Below are positions 22,640 to 32,391 of a stretch of DNA of 64,000 bases, one piece after another; the stretch's first letter is position 1; each line of letters begins with the position of its first letter. The notes below the pieces were generated by a model. That model searched no databases. It saw only the letters and a list, made by a program, of their open reading frames with translations, and was not told the origin of the DNA. Both the position numbers and the translations under genes were made by a program. The stretch is from the NCBI GenBank assembly GCA_963823095.1, contig CAWGKI010000049.1:434001-498000 (forward strand). Direction: 5' to 3'. The stretch is from CAIVVT01 sp963823095. Lineage in GTDB: Bacteria > Acidobacteriota > Terriglobia > Bryobacterales > Bryobacteraceae.

Positions 22640-25150
22640 ATGATACGGATTAGACTCGCCGCAGTCGCGCTTCTTGCTTGCCTGCATGCCGCTTGGGCCG
22701 CGGGAAGCCCACAGGCAGAAGCACCGGCCGAATTGAAGATTGAAGTTGCGGTGTTCGATTCATCCCACCTGCCAGTACCTGGGGCGCAAGTTCAGCTCAA
22801 ACAGGGCGATGCGATTCTCTCCACCGTTTCGACGAACGAGACCGGCCACGCCATCTTTCCAGGTCTCAAGCCCGGGCGGTTTTCCGTTGGCGCCTTGAAG
22901 GAAGGGTTCGACCCAGTCTCTAAGAACGACTTCGAGCTCTCGGCCTCCGCACCCGTGACAGTAGAATTTTCGATCGTCCCCAGCGCGGCCAGCAAGGTGA
23001 CCATGGACGTGCGCGATACGGCCTCACCCGTGGAAGAGGGTTCGGGAACGTCAAACACCGTTTCAAAGCTCGAGGCCAAGGACGCACCCACCCGGCCAGC
23101 TACCGTTACGGACGCCCTGCCGCTGCTGCCGGGCATCGCCCGCTCGCCCGGCGGCGGCTTGCAATTGTCCGGCAGCGGAGAACACCGCAGCGCGTTGATC
23201 GTCAACTCGGCCGACGTCACCGACCCCGCGACGGGGCAGTTCGGCCTGACCGTTCCGATTGACAGCGTGGAGAGCCTGAACTTCTATCAGACATCCTTCC
23301 TTGCCGAATATGGGCGATTCACGGCCGGATTGGTCTCGGTGGAGACCCGGCGCGGCGGTGACAAGTGGAAGTGGGAGCTAAACGATCCATTTCCCGAATT
23401 CAACATCCGGAGCTGGCATCTGCGGGGCTTGCGGACTGCAACGCCACGACTCAACTTCGAGGGCCCTCTGATCAAGGACAAGCTGTATTTCTCCGAAGGA
23501 TTTGAGTACGAAGTCCGCAAGACCGCGATCTACACTCTGCCGTTTCCCTTCAATCAGACAAAGCAGGAAGGTATCAATTCCTTCGCGCAGCTCGACTGGA
23601 TCGCATCCAGCAAGAACTTAGTCACTGCCACCGTTCATGTCGCCCCCCAACGACTGGGCTATGTGAATATGAACTACTACAACCCAGAGGCAACTACTCC
23701 CGACGCCAGCACTCATAACTACACAGGTACTATTTCCGACAAATACACCGTCTTTGGCGGCCTGTGGGAAAACACGATCTCGGCGACGAGATTCGACGCC
23801 CACGTCTGGGCTAAGGGACCCGCCGATTTTGTCATCCAGCCGCAAGGCAATTCGGGCAATTATTTCGCCGATCAAGCCCGCGACGCCGAGCGATATGGAT
23901 GGATCTCGTCGTACTCCTTCGCGCCACGTGAGCGCTGGGGGTCGCACAATTTCAAGGTCGGCAGCTACATCGCAGGCAGTTATGACGACGGCCGGATGGT
24001 GGAGCATACCATCGACGTGATGAATGCCAACGGCGGCCTGGTGCAGCGCATCGCGTTCACGGGCGGCGCTCCTTTCGACAACGCCGACACCGAAAACGCG
24101 TTGTACGTGCAGGACCACTGGATCGTCTCTCCGCACGTCGCTATCGACATGGGGCTCCGCACCGAGTCACAACAGATCTCCCAGACGATCCGCTTCGCAC
24201 CTCGCTTCGGCATCGCCTGGAGTCCGTTCACCCGGCTCGGCACGGTTGTTCGGGCGGGGGCCGGTATGTTCTACGACCGCGTGCCCCTGGGCGTCTACTC
24301 GTTCGACCACTACCCGAATCGCGTGGTGACACGCTATGACGGGAGCGGGCAGATTCTGCAAGGGCCCACTGTCTACCAGAACGGGCTGGGGGAAGTGATC
24401 ACGGAGCAGAGTCTGATCCTTGTCAGGAAACTTCAGGCCGGCAATTTTTCTCCCAACAGCAAGACGGGCAGCATTCAATTGGAGCAGCCCGTGACACGCT
24501 TCGTCCGCCTGCGCGCGGGCTACATGCAAACGGTATCCGGCGGCCTGGTGATGCTGGATTCCACGCTCCCCGACCCGGCCACGAACACGGCCTCCACTCT
24601 TCTCTCGGGCAACGGCACGGCGCGCTACCGGCAGTTTGAGGTTAGCGCCCGTGTGAGAGCGGGCACTAATCGGGAATTGATGTTCTCTTACGTCAGGAGC
24701 AGGAGTACGGGAGACTTGAACGATTTCGCGAACTATATCGGCAGCTTCCCGTCGCCCATCATTCATCCGAACCAGGTGGCCACCTCGCCAACCGATATCC
24801 CCAACCGCTTTCTGGCGTGGGGCACCATCCACTTGCCGCGCGGCTTCGGCATCGCTCCGGTGTTGGAGTACCGCAGCGGCTTTCCGTATGTGACGGCAAA
24901 CGCCTTGCAGGACTACGTCGGCATTCCCAACTCGACGCGTTTCCCCGGTTTCCTCTCGGCCGACGCGCGCGTTTGGAGAGACTTCCAGGTGAGCAAGAAG
25001 TATTCCGTACGGCTATCGGTCAGTGGATTCAATCTGACCAACCACTCGAACCCGGAAGCGGTTATCTGGAATACCGCCAATCCTTCCTATGGCTTGTTCT
25101 TCGGGGATAGGCACCGGCGCTTCACAGCCGACTTTGATGTAAACTTTTAG
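22640..25150 (+). CDS. TonB-dependent receptor with carboxypeptidase-regulatory N-terminus (Oar-like)
   Basis: 836 residues. Signal peptide (about 1-20), a carboxypeptidase regulatory-like domain (about 30-112, VFDSSHLPVPGAQVQLKQGD), then a plug domain (about 150-240, DALPLLPGIARSPGGGLQLSG...SAEYGRF-type region) and a large beta-barrel ending in Phe (FDVNF). This is the acidobacterial Oar-like TonB-dependent receptor layout; such proteins take up large or complexed nutrients across the outer membrane. Its ligand is unknown, and no TonB or substrate-processing enzyme is adjacent. The next genes concern glycan synthesis. Confidence 0.87.
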   Translation: MIRIRLAAVALLACLHAAWAAGSPQAEAPAELKIEVAVFDSSHLPVPGAQVQLKQGDAILSTVSTNETGHAIFPGLKPGRFSVGALKEGFDPVSKNDFELSASAPVTVEFSIVPSAASKVTMDVRDTASPVEEGSGTSNTVSKLEAKDAPTRPATVTDALPLLPGIARSPGGGLQLSGSGEHRSALIVNSADVTDPATGQFGLTVPIDSVESLNFYQTSFLAEYGRFTAGLVSVETRRGGDKWKWELNDPFPEFNIRSWHLRGLRTATPRLNFEGPLIKDKLYFSEGFEYEVRKTAIYTLPFPFNQTKQEGINSFAQLDWIASSKNLVTATVHVAPQRLGYVNMNYYNPEATTPDASTHNYTGTISDKYTVFGGLWENTISATRFDAHVWAKGPADFVIQPQGNSGNYFADQARDAERYGWISSYSFAPRERWGSHNFKVGSYIAGSYDDGRMVEHTIDVMNANGGLVQRIAFTGGAPFDNADTENALYVQDHWIVSPHVAIDMGLRTESQQISQTIRFAPRFGIAWSPFTRLGTVVRAGAGMFYDRVPLGVYSFDHYPNRVVTRYDGSGQILQGPTVYQNGLGEVITEQSLILVRKLQAGNFSPNSKTGSIQLEQPVTRFVRLRAGYMQTVSGGLVMLDSTLPDPATNTASTLLSGNGTARYRQFEVSARVRAGTNRELMFSYVRSRSTGDLNDFANYIGSFPSPIIHPNQVATSPTDIPNRFLAWGTIHLPRGFGIAPVLEYRSGFPYVTANALQDYVGIPNSTRFPGFLSADARVWRDFQVSKKYSVRLSVSGFNLTNHSNPEAVIWNTANPSYGLFFGDRHRRFTADFDVNF

Positions 25151-25229
25151 CCAGTGATCTTACCTGGGCGGGCGATGTGATTTGGGCTCCGGTCCCGGGC
25201 CGATTCGCCGCATGCGCGGGGAGGCCGGC

Positions 25230-26783
25230 GTGGTGAACTCGACGGCTCGCGGCACGCCTTTCCTTCGCCTTTCCGTTCTCGCCTCCGCATCCCTGCTCAT
25301 CCACGGATATCATCTCGGCGCCGACGACGCAGCGATTTACGTACCGGGCATCAAGCGGGCTTTCGATCCCGGGCTCTATAGCTTTGGCTCGCAGTTCTTC
25401 ATGATGCACGCGCATCTCTCGTTGTTGTCTCCTCTGGTAGGAGGCACGGCCCTCCTGCTGCATGTGCCCATCGATATAGCCATCCTGGCGTTCCACTGGA
25501 TGGGGCTGTTCCTGCTGTTGTTGGGTGCGTGGCGATTGTTGGGCATCTGCTTCGAGAGTGAGGTGGCGCGCTGGGGCGGCGTGGCGCTTCTGGCTGGGAC
25601 GCTTGGCGTCCCGGTGGCCGGAACGGCACTTTCGATCGCAGACCCCTACGTCACTTCTCGAACGCTTTCGACGCCTTTCACGCTTTTCTGCATCGCGGCC
25701 TTTCTGTCAAACCGGCGGCGCGCCGCACTGGCCTGGCTGGTGGCGACGGTGGCGATCCATCCGCAGATGGGAGCATATTGCGGGGCTTTTCTCGCAATCG
25801 CGGACGTGATGAGAAGGCAGGGCGCCGAGCGCCTTATGGAAATGCCCCTGGCGGCCGCGGGTCTGCCGCTGATGTTTGACTTCGCCGCGGCAAGAGGCGC
25901 CGCAAGAGAGGCGCTATATTCGCGCACGTTCTTCTTTGTCTATAACTGGACCTGGTACGAATGGCTGGGGGCCATCGCACCGCTGGCGCTGGCCGGATGG
26001 GCCTGCCGGTTGCATCTACGATCCACCAGCGGGCAGTTTCGCCTGCTGGTACGCACCCTGGTCCCGTTTGGACTCGTCTTCACGTTATTGGGTGTCATCC
26101 TCTCTTCGTCGGTTCATCTTGAGAACTTCGCGCGGCTCCAGCCGATGCGAGCATTTCATATCGTTTACGTAGTCTTCTTCGTCCTGCTGGGAGGGCTGTT
26201 GGGAGAAAATGTGCTCAGGGCCTCGGCCTGGCGCTGGGTGGCGGTGTTCATGCCTCTGGCGTGCGGGATGTGGTTTGTCGATCACGACGCCTACGGAGCC
26301 AGCTCTCACATCGAGTGGCCGGGCGCGGCGCAGACCAATCCCTGGCTTTCCGCGTTCTACTGGATTCGCGCCAATACACCCAAGGACGCTATCTTTGCGC
26401 TCGGACCGGACTATATGAAGTCGCCCGGAGAAGACGCGCATGGGTTCCGGGCGGTCGCTGAGAGGAGCATGCTCGCGGACAACGTGAAAGACAGCGGCGC
26501 GGTGTCGCTGTTCCCTGAACTGGCCGGCGAGTGGAAAGCTGAGGCGAACGCTCAAATGGGTTGGGAGCAGTTTGGTCCGGATGAGTTCAGCGGCCTCGCG
26601 CGGCGCTACCCCGTCAATTGGGTGGTTACGCGAAGATCTTCCGCGACAGGGCTGAATTGCCCCTATGAGAACATGGAGCTTGCGGTGTGCCGCATCGGGC
26701 CAGGAACGCCGGTGTCAGGTACACCCCCCTTGGGCAATGCGGTCCGCACGCCGCAATTTGGCGCCGCTGCTGAGTTAAGGTAA
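25230..26783 (+). CDS. Polytopic membrane protein, possibly a GT-C-type glycosyltransferase
   Basis: 517 residues from GTG 25230, preferred because GGGGAGG lies five bases upstream; ATG 25212 and TTG 25182 are in frame but without a ribosome-binding site. About ten hydrophobic helices span residues 10-370, followed by a soluble C-terminal domain of about 150 residues with Trp and acidic residues. An early luminal motif GADDAAIY could carry the catalytic Asp typical of GT-C enzymes, but the assignment is only by architecture. The next gene, eight bases downstream, is a family 2 glycosyltransferase, supporting a role in surface glycan synthesis. Confidence 0.6.
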   Translation: MVNSTARGTPFLRLSVLASASLLIHGYHLGADDAAIYVPGIKRAFDPGLYSFGSQFFMMHAHLSLLSPLVGGTALLLHVPIDIAILAFHWMGLFLLLLGAWRLLGICFESEVARWGGVALLAGTLGVPVAGTALSIADPYVTSRTLSTPFTLFCIAAFLSNRRRAALAWLVATVAIHPQMGAYCGAFLAIADVMRRQGAERLMEMPLAAAGLPLMFDFAAARGAAREALYSRTFFFVYNWTWYEWLGAIAPLALAGWACRLHLRSTSGQFRLLVRTLVPFGLVFTLLGVILSSSVHLENFARLQPMRAFHIVYVVFFVLLGGLLGENVLRASAWRWVAVFMPLACGMWFVDHDAYGASSHIEWPGAAQTNPWLSAFYWIRANTPKDAIFALGPDYMKSPGEDAHGFRAVAERSMLADNVKDSGAVSLFPELAGEWKAEANAQMGWEQFGPDEFSGLARRYPVNWVVTRRSSATGLNCPYENMELAVCRIGPGTPVSGTPPLGNAVRTPQFGAAAELR

Positions 26784-26791
26784 TTCCAGGA

Positions 26792-27613
26792 ATGATCAAC
26801 GGGAAGAGAATCGCGGTTGTACTGCCGGCCTATAACGCCGAGAAAACGCTTGAAGCTACTGTGAGAGAACTACCAGACACAGTGGACGCGATTGTCCTGG
26901 TGGACGATCACAGCTCAGACGGGACGGTGGCCCTGGCCCGCAAGCTGGGTCTGATCGTGGAAGTCCATGCCAAGAACTACGGCTATGGCGGAAATCAGAA
27001 GACCTGCTACGCGAGGGCCCTTGCAACGGGCGCCGACATCGTTGTGATGATCCACCCGGACTATCAGTACTCGCCGCTGCTGGTGACGCCAATGGCCGGC
27101 ATGGTCGCCTATGGCGTGTACGATCTCGTATTGGGCTCCCGCATCCTTGGAGGGGACACTCTACGCGGGGGAATGCCCCTGTATAAGTACGCGTCGAACC
27201 GTCTGCTGACTTTGTTTCAGAATCTGATGATGGGCGCAAAGCTGTCTGAATATCACACTGGATTTCGTGCCTATACGCGAGAGTTGCTGGAGGCGCTGCC
27301 GCTCGAGGAAAATTCCGATAATTTCGTCTTCGACAATCAACTGATCGCCCAGGCCCTGCTGCTGAAAGCCAGGGTCGGGGAAATCTCCTGTCCGACGAAG
27401 TACTTCCCCGAGGCCTCGTCCATCAACTTCCGCAACAGCTTTATCTACGGCCTGGGAGTGATGAAGACCACGATCCAATACAGCCTGATGCGCTGGGGCT
27501 TGCTGCCTTCCATTCTGGATCGCGCGCCCCGAGCGGCCTCCAATGGTCTCCACCGATGCGAACCGGCGCCACCCGCGTCGGGACATCGTGAGCCGCCGGT
27601 TGCGGGCAAGTAG
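26792..27613 (+). CDS. Glycosyltransferase family 2 (dolichol-phosphate mannose synthase-like)
   Basis: 273 residues. GT-A fold with VVLPAYNAEKTLEATV (about 9-24), the acidic motifs VDDHSSDGT (about 38-46) and HPDYQYSP, and the acceptor-side segment YHTGFRAYTRELL. There are no C-terminal membrane helices. Relatives transfer a sugar from a nucleotide donor to polyprenyl phosphate, feeding GT-C transferases. Since the gene directly follows a polytopic protein with eight bases between, this pair may be a donor-maker and user. The last 30 residues are Pro/Ala-rich and not conserved. Confidence 0.85.
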   Translation: MINGKRIAVVLPAYNAEKTLEATVRELPDTVDAIVLVDDHSSDGTVALARKLGLIVEVHAKNYGYGGNQKTCYARALATGADIVVMIHPDYQYSPLLVTPMAGMVAYGVYDLVLGSRILGGDTLRGGMPLYKYASNRLLTLFQNLMMGAKLSEYHTGFRAYTRELLEALPLEENSDNFVFDNQLIAQALLLKARVGEISCPTKYFPEASSINFRNSFIYGLGVMKTTIQYSLMRWGLLPSILDRAPRAASNGLHRCEPAPPASGHREPPVAGK

Positions 27614-27684
27614 CCGGCAAGACGCTTCAAGGCTGGTGCGCGCTTGACCTGCAGAGCGTTTCAGTCTGTGACAACGAGGGAATC

Positions 27685-28140
27685 ATGCCAGAGAACTTGG
27701 GCCGGATATTTGAGCAAAGGCTGGCGGCGGCAGACGCGCGTTTGAGAGAAGTGGAAGAGTGCCGGGCCGCGGAGGCCTTTCGCCCGGGCGGATGGCTGCG
27801 CAAGGAACTGCTGGGACATTTGCTCGATTCGGCCGCGAATAACCATCAGCGCTTTGTACGAGCCGCGCTCGACGGCCGCTTTGAGGGACCGTCTTACCAG
27901 CAGGAGGGCTGGGTGAGTCTGCACGGGTACGGCGAGTTGCAATGGGATGCGCTGTTGGCATCGTGGCGTGATCGCAACGCCACTCTCGCGCGGATCGTTA
28001 CGCGGATAGACGAACAAAGTCTCCATGCCCCATGCAAGATTGGAGACTACCCCGAGGCCCCGCTGCAGTCCGTCATCGAAGACTACCTGCGCCACATGGA
28101 TCACCATGTCGCGCAAATTGCCGGCGAGCCCGAGGCGTAG
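27685..28140 (+). CDS. DinB-like (DUF664-type) four-helix protein
   Basis: 151 residues, all-helical. The DinB superfamily metal site is suggested by GHLLDSAANNHQRFVRA (His at about 45) and DYLRHMDHHVAQI near the C-terminus (His 138 and 141-142). Superfamily members are thiol transferases or metalloenzymes of the bacillithiol and mycothiol type, but most are uncharacterised. The gene stands between the GT2 gene and the convergent rfbD gene; an AGCCG/CGGCT hairpin with a short T-run (about 28190-28215) lies after it. Confidence 0.78.
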   Translation: MPENLGRIFEQRLAAADARLREVEECRAAEAFRPGGWLRKELLGHLLDSAANNHQRFVRAALDGRFEGPSYQQEGWVSLHGYGELQWDALLASWRDRNATLARIVTRIDEQSLHAPCKIGDYPEAPLQSVIEDYLRHMDHHVAQIAGEPEA

Positions 28141-28229
28141 TTCTTCTGGCAGCGGAGTTGGACCTATCCCTGTGCGGCCCTTCACGCGTCGTCAGCCGGC
28201 AGCCGTCGGCTTTTCCAATCCGGAAGCCG

Positions 28230-29111
28230 TCAGGCTTCAGTAGAAAGAGACGCGCGCATCAGCAAATAACTGCGCACGGCCTTTTCCACGGGCGGCATGG
28301 GCTCGATCCCCATAGATTCCAGCCGGGCGTTTGACAATGCCGAGTAAACAGGGCGCCGGGCTGGAGTTCGGTACTCGCGCTCGCGGGTGGCTTTCAATTC
28401 CGGGTCGAGTCCGGCGCTAGTGAAGATCAGCTTCGCGTAGTCGAACCAGGAAATGGCGGTTCCCCCGCCTGCGTGGAAGGTCCCCCGCGCTTTACGTTCC
28501 ACCAATTCGGCAGTGGCATGAGCCAATGCCGGAGCGTACGTAGGAGAGGCCACCATGTCCTCCACAACACGGATGGGCTGTCCGCTAGCCGCAAGCCGCA
28601 GCATCAGCTCGACAAAGTTGCCGCGAGCGGTCCGCATTCCGGCCGGTCCGAAGACGCCGGATGTACGCAGTATGAGTAAATCGTCGAGGTACGCGCGCGC
28701 GTAGAGCTCTCCACAAAGCTTCGAGACGGCGTAGGCGCCCAGAGGGTGCGGCCGGTCGTCTTCGGAATAGGGACTGCCCTTCGTGCCGTCGAAAACGTAA
28801 TCGGTGGAGAAGTGAACAAGCTTGGCGCCCGCCTGCCGGCAGGCGACGGCCATGTTCCTGACCGCCAGGGCATTAACCTGGTAGGCGGCCTGAGGCTCAT
28901 TCTCGGCGACATCAACCATGTTATATGCCGCCGTATTCACCACGAGTTCAGCGCCGGTGGAAGAGATCACGCGCTCCACGGCCGCGGCATCGGTGATGTC
29001 GACACCACTCCGGTCGTAAGAAAAAACGGTGAATCCGCGAGCCGAAAACTCGCGCTGGATCTCAAACCCAAGCTGGCCCGCGCCACCGAACAGGATCGCT
29101 TTTCCGCTCAT
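28230..29111 (-). CDS. rfbD: dTDP-4-dehydrorhamnose reductase
   Basis: 293 residues. Extended short-chain dehydrogenase: the nucleotide-binding GGAGQLG at 9-15, NTAAYNMVDVAENEP, FSTDYVFDGTKGSPYSEDD and the catalytic Tyr127-x3-Lys131 (YAVSK). The enzyme reduces dTDP-4-dehydro-L-rhamnose with NAD(P)H, the last step of dTDP-rhamnose synthesis for O-antigen and related polymers. The other three rhamnose genes (rmlABC) are not in the window, although glycosyltransferases are nearby. It is convergent with the DinB gene. Other nucleotide-sugar reductases of this family cannot be fully excluded. Confidence 0.88.
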   Translation of the reverse strand: MSGKAILFGGAGQLGFEIQREFSARGFTVFSYDRSGVDITDAAAVERVISSTGAELVVNTAAYNMVDVAENEPQAAYQVNALAVRNMAVACRQAGAKLVHFSTDYVFDGTKGSPYSEDDRPHPLGAYAVSKLCGELYARAYLDDLLILRTSGVFGPAGMRTARGNFVELMLRLAASGQPIRVVEDMVASPTYAPALAHATAELVERKARGTFHAGGGTAISWFDYAKLIFTSAGLDPELKATREREYRTPARRPVYSALSNARLESMGIEPMPPVEKAVRSYLLMRASLSTEA

Positions 29112-29212
29112 ATCGCACTTGAACTATAACGCATCCCACCCCTCCGGCGGCAGAGCCCGATCATTGACAGGTTCTGCCGGCCATGCGCATCGGCGATGGC
29201 GCGGGCCGAACG

Positions 29213-29620
29213 TTACCGTCTGCCGAAGTGTGGCTCACCGTTCACCAGGCGCCGGGGTAAATGTGCCAAGGGGTGAGCGGGTTCGCCCTCCCGTGCCTCC
29301 CCCAGCAGAGCCGTGACCAGCTTTCGCAGGCTGTGCAAGCCGCTGAGGCTTTCATTCATCTCAATGAGAAGAGAGAACTCGCCCGGCGTCTCTTCCCTGC
29401 ATGCGGCGATCTCCCCCAACAGCATCGTGTCGTGCTGGTCTATGCGCACCGGCAATCCCGGCGGCAGAGGGCGTGCACACCGGGCCGTCATCAGGCGCGA
29501 AGCCATGTGACTCACCTCGATGTCCGTGTCCGAGGCCGAGCCCTGCAAGGGTATGAGCTTCGCGCGCCAAGTGATCGCAGGGGCTGGCTGAAGAGTCTCT
29601 CTCGCTTCCATGTCCTGCAT
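29213..29620 (-). CDS. Hypothetical protein, PilZ-like
   Basis: 135 residues, soluble. The segment MTARCARPLPPGLPVRIDQ, followed by MLLGEIAACREETPGEFSLLIEMNE, has the beta-strand rhythm of PilZ domains as seen in many short acidobacterial proteins, but I do not see a clear RxxxR...DxSxxG c-di-GMP motif, so ligand binding is doubtful. The N-terminus has a second possible ATG at 29611. The downstream gene (rfbD) is 101 bases away on the same strand. Confidence 0.45.
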   Translation of the reverse strand: MQDMEARETLQPAPAITWRAKLIPLQGSASDTDIEVSHMASRLMTARCARPLPPGLPVRIDQHDTMLLGEIAACREETPGEFSLLIEMNESLSGLHSLRKLVTALLGEAREGEPAHPLAHLPRRLVNGEPHFGRR

Positions 29621-29706
29621 ATCGGCAGAGAAACCAGTAACGATTAGAGTCTTTCGCGCGGAATTTGCGCTCTATGTCGATTAATTAACGATCGCGTAGC
29701 CCGCGG

Positions 29707-30039
29707 TTAACGTGAGGTGGCCAGAAGCCATAGCGCCAGAGCTAGAGCCGCCGCTCCGGCCGCTTCCACCGCCAGACGCCGGGCGAGCCATCGCCGCCAG
29801 TTGAGGGTGGCGGGCTCAACGGGCCGCTTCGGCTGCTCCGCCCGAGATTGTAGATACCTTTGCCCGCCCTCGTCGGCCAGAATGACGTTGGCCGTCAACT
29901 CGCCATGCAGCGCTCTATCGAGATCCCGCTGCAAGTCCGCCGGCACCTCGCCGGGAGTGCGGAAGTAGCGGATCTTGCCACTCCGCGCGGTCAGTACGGA
30001 GGTGAAATGAAAAACCGAGCTTGGCGACGCCTCCTGCAT
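29707..30039 (-). CDS. Small protein with C-terminal membrane anchor, unknown function
   Basis: 110 residues; a soluble N-terminal part with GKIRYFRTPGEVPADLQRDLDRAL, then one hydrophobic helix at about 88-107. It starts three bases after the stop of the LysR regulator, so the two are co-transcribed. I do not recognise a family. Confidence 0.55.
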   Translation of the reverse strand: MQEASPSSVFHFTSVLTARSGKIRYFRTPGEVPADLQRDLDRALHGELTANVILADEGGQRYLQSRAEQPKRPVEPATLNWRRWLARRLAVEAAGAAALALALWLLATSR

Positions 30040-30042
30040 GAA

Positions 30043-30975
30043 TCACGGCTCCATGTGTTGAAGACTCGCTTCGTCGACGGGCGGTGAAACCGATTGCTTG
30101 GCCCGGTCCATGACGACCTGGATGAATTCGAGGCCCGCTTTAGAGAAGGCCTTGTCCCGCCGGTAAACCAGCCCGAGACGGCGGATGAGGGGTTCCGGCG
30201 AGAGGGAAACCGCGGCGAATTGACCCGAGTCCAGGCCCTCCTGGAAATGGGAAGCCGCCATGAACGAGATCCCGAGCCCCGCCAGGACGAACCGCTTGAT
30301 CATCTCGGTGGAGTCCAGCTCCATCGAAATCATCACCCGGTCGGAAACCGGCTCGAGCCAGGCGTTCACCTTCGCGCGCGTCGCTCCGCCCTTGGGCAAC
30401 AGGAGCGTTTGGCCAATCATGTCCTCGCAACGAACGGCCCTCAACTGCGCCAGAGGATGACCGGACGGGAGCAGAAGCTTGATTTCATCGATGTGCACGG
30501 GCAGGACCTGCAGCTTCTTTTCCTGCACGGGCAGTTGAGTAAAGCCGAAATCGGCCAGGTTGTCGACGATGGCTTCCACCACGTGCTTGCCGTAGCTGCG
30601 GTCCACCAGCAACTGCACATTGGGGAAGCGCTTCTTATACTCCGAGAAGACTGTCGGCAATACGTAAATGCAGGTGGCTTCGTTGGCGGCGATCACAAGT
30701 TCGCCGCGCGGGACCCGCTCCAGTTCGTTGATGGCATCCTGAGCGCGCCGGCGGAGTTCGAGGATCTGCTCGGCGTATTCGCACAAGATTTTCCCCGCCG
30801 GAGTGAGTTGAATGCGGGTGCCCAGCCGTTCGAACAGGGAACAGTTCAGCTCCTGTTCGACTTGCCGGACCTGAGCGCTGATGGCAGGCTGTGTACGAAA
30901 GCAGGTCTGGGCAGCTTTGGAGAACGACTTGAGTCGCACGATCTCGAGGAAAGTGTGAAGTTGATCAAGATCCAT
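30043..30975 (-). CDS. LysR-family transcriptional regulator
   Basis: 310 residues. N-terminal winged helix-turn-helix (MDLDQLHTFLEIVRLKSFSK...TQPAISAQVRQVEQELNCSLFERLGTRIQLTPAG, about 1-60), linker helix, then the LysR substrate-binding domain (about 90-295). The gene and the small membrane protein downstream form one unit. The divergent neighbour across 230 bases is the TIGR03790 gene, a possible target, but this is only positional. The effector is unknown. The CysB/Cbl and CbbR-like subgroups cannot be told apart here. Confidence 0.9.
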   Translation of the reverse strand: MDLDQLHTFLEIVRLKSFSKAAQTCFRTQPAISAQVRQVEQELNCSLFERLGTRIQLTPAGKILCEYAEQILELRRRAQDAINELERVPRGELVIAANEATCIYVLPTVFSEYKKRFPNVQLLVDRSYGKHVVEAIVDNLADFGFTQLPVQEKKLQVLPVHIDEIKLLLPSGHPLAQLRAVRCEDMIGQTLLLPKGGATRAKVNAWLEPVSDRVMISMELDSTEMIKRFVLAGLGISFMAASHFQEGLDSGQFAAVSLSPEPLIRRLGLVYRRDKAFSKAGLEFIQVVMDRAKQSVSPPVDEASLQHMEP

Positions 30976-31205
30976 GTGCTACCTGGCAGCACCATCATAT
31001 TACCATCGCATCGACGGGTTCCAGAAACTGGATTGCGTGAGGAGGGCAGGTGGGAGTTCGGGGGCCTCTCTGACGGCCGGGACTGCGAACGCGCTCTTTC
31101 CCCGCCATCTCTGTGCTGAAATGAGCTTCTGGGGCGTATGCGCGCACGCAGTGCGGGATTTCGGCAAGACGACGGGGCGCCGCGCACCCATCGCAAGATA
31201 TTGAA

Positions 31206-32357
31206 ATGACATCACTTCCTGCCGCGAATATGCGATTCTACGCAAACCTGGCGGTGGCGGCCGCCCTTGTAGCTGGGCTTTGCCCTGCCTTTGAAACAGG
31301 CTCGCCGGCTGCCCAAAGTGGACTCCGGAACGACGAAGTGGCAGTGATCGTCAACGATGCCGACCCGACATCAAGAGCCATCGCCGATTACTATTCGTCA
31401 CGGCGGAGAATCCCGGCATCTCATATTTGCCATCTTCATACAACTTCGGAGGAGGAGATTGGCCGGGACGTGTACGAGCGCGAGGTGGAAGCCCCCATCG
31501 CGAACTGGCTGAAACGCGGCAATCTGGTTGACAAGATTCTGGCACTGGTCACGACGACGGGCGTTCCGTTGAAGGTAGAGGGATCGCATTCCACGACCGG
31601 CACCGCATCGAGTGTCGATTCCGAGTTGACGTTGCTGTATGCCCAACTTCAGGGGCAGAGGCGGCCTCCGCTCGAAGGCGGGATTCACAACCCCTTTTAC
31701 CAGTCGTCCGAGCGGTTCCGGCATCCCAAGTTCACGATGTACCTGGTCACGCGTCTGACCGCCTACACGCTGGCGGACGTGCGAGCGATGATCGACCGCT
31801 CGCTGCAAGCACGGAATCGCGGTGTGGTGGTCTTGGACGGCAAGAGCGGCGACATGGACGACGGCGAACTCTGGCTGCGCGGCGCGATGAACAGGCTGCC
31901 CCGAGGCAGGACGGTGTTCGACGACACGGCACGGGTGATCGAGAACGTTGGCGAGGTAATTGGCTACGCCAGTTGGGGCTCGAACGACCCGAACCGCAAG
32001 AGCCGGACCGCGGGACTGCGCTGGCTCCCCGGCGGCATCGCGACCGAGTACGTGAGTTCGGACGCCCGCACCTTCCGCGAACCTCCGGCAGGTTGGCGAA
32101 CCACAACCTTCAAAGATCGCGCGGGCTTCTTCGCCGGATCGCCGCAGTCACTCTCCGGCGACCTGCTGCGCGAGGGCGCCACCGGAGTGTCGGGACACGT
32201 CTACGAACCGTATCTCAAGTTCGCGCCGCATCCCGACCTGCTCTTTCCGGCCTATCTCGACGGATGGACGCTCGCGGAGAGCTACTGGCGCTCGATTCCC
32301 CTGCTGAGTTGGATGAACGTCGTGGTGGGCGACCCGCTTTGCCGACTGGAACCCTGA
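31206..32357 (+). CDS. TIGR03790 family secreted protein
   Basis: 383 residues. After a signal peptide (the ATG at 31230, MRFYANLAVAAALVAG, is the better start) come the TIGR03790 landmarks: EVAVIVNDADPTSRAIADYYSSRRRIP, VTTTGVPLKVEG, ASVDSELTLLY and VTRLTAYTLADVRAMIDRSL, then GYASWGSND and VSGHVYEPYL. The family occurs in Acidobacteriota, Planctomycetes and Verrucomicrobia and has no known activity. Conserved Asp, His and Ser residues suggest a hydrolase-like fold, but nothing more can be claimed. The gene is divergent from lysR. Confidence 0.87.
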   Translation: MTSLPAANMRFYANLAVAAALVAGLCPAFETGSPAAQSGLRNDEVAVIVNDADPTSRAIADYYSSRRRIPASHICHLHTTSEEEIGRDVYEREVEAPIANWLKRGNLVDKILALVTTTGVPLKVEGSHSTTGTASSVDSELTLLYAQLQGQRRPPLEGGIHNPFYQSSERFRHPKFTMYLVTRLTAYTLADVRAMIDRSLQARNRGVVVLDGKSGDMDDGELWLRGAMNRLPRGRTVFDDTARVIENVGEVIGYASWGSNDPNRKSRTAGLRWLPGGIATEYVSSDARTFREPPAGWRTTTFKDRAGFFAGSPQSLSGDLLREGATGVSGHVYEPYLKFAPHPDLLFPAYLDGWTLAESYWRSIPLLSWMNVVVGDPLCRLEP

Positions 32358-32391
32358 AGGTAGCCGCAGCGCCGGCCGCGTCGGCTCCCGC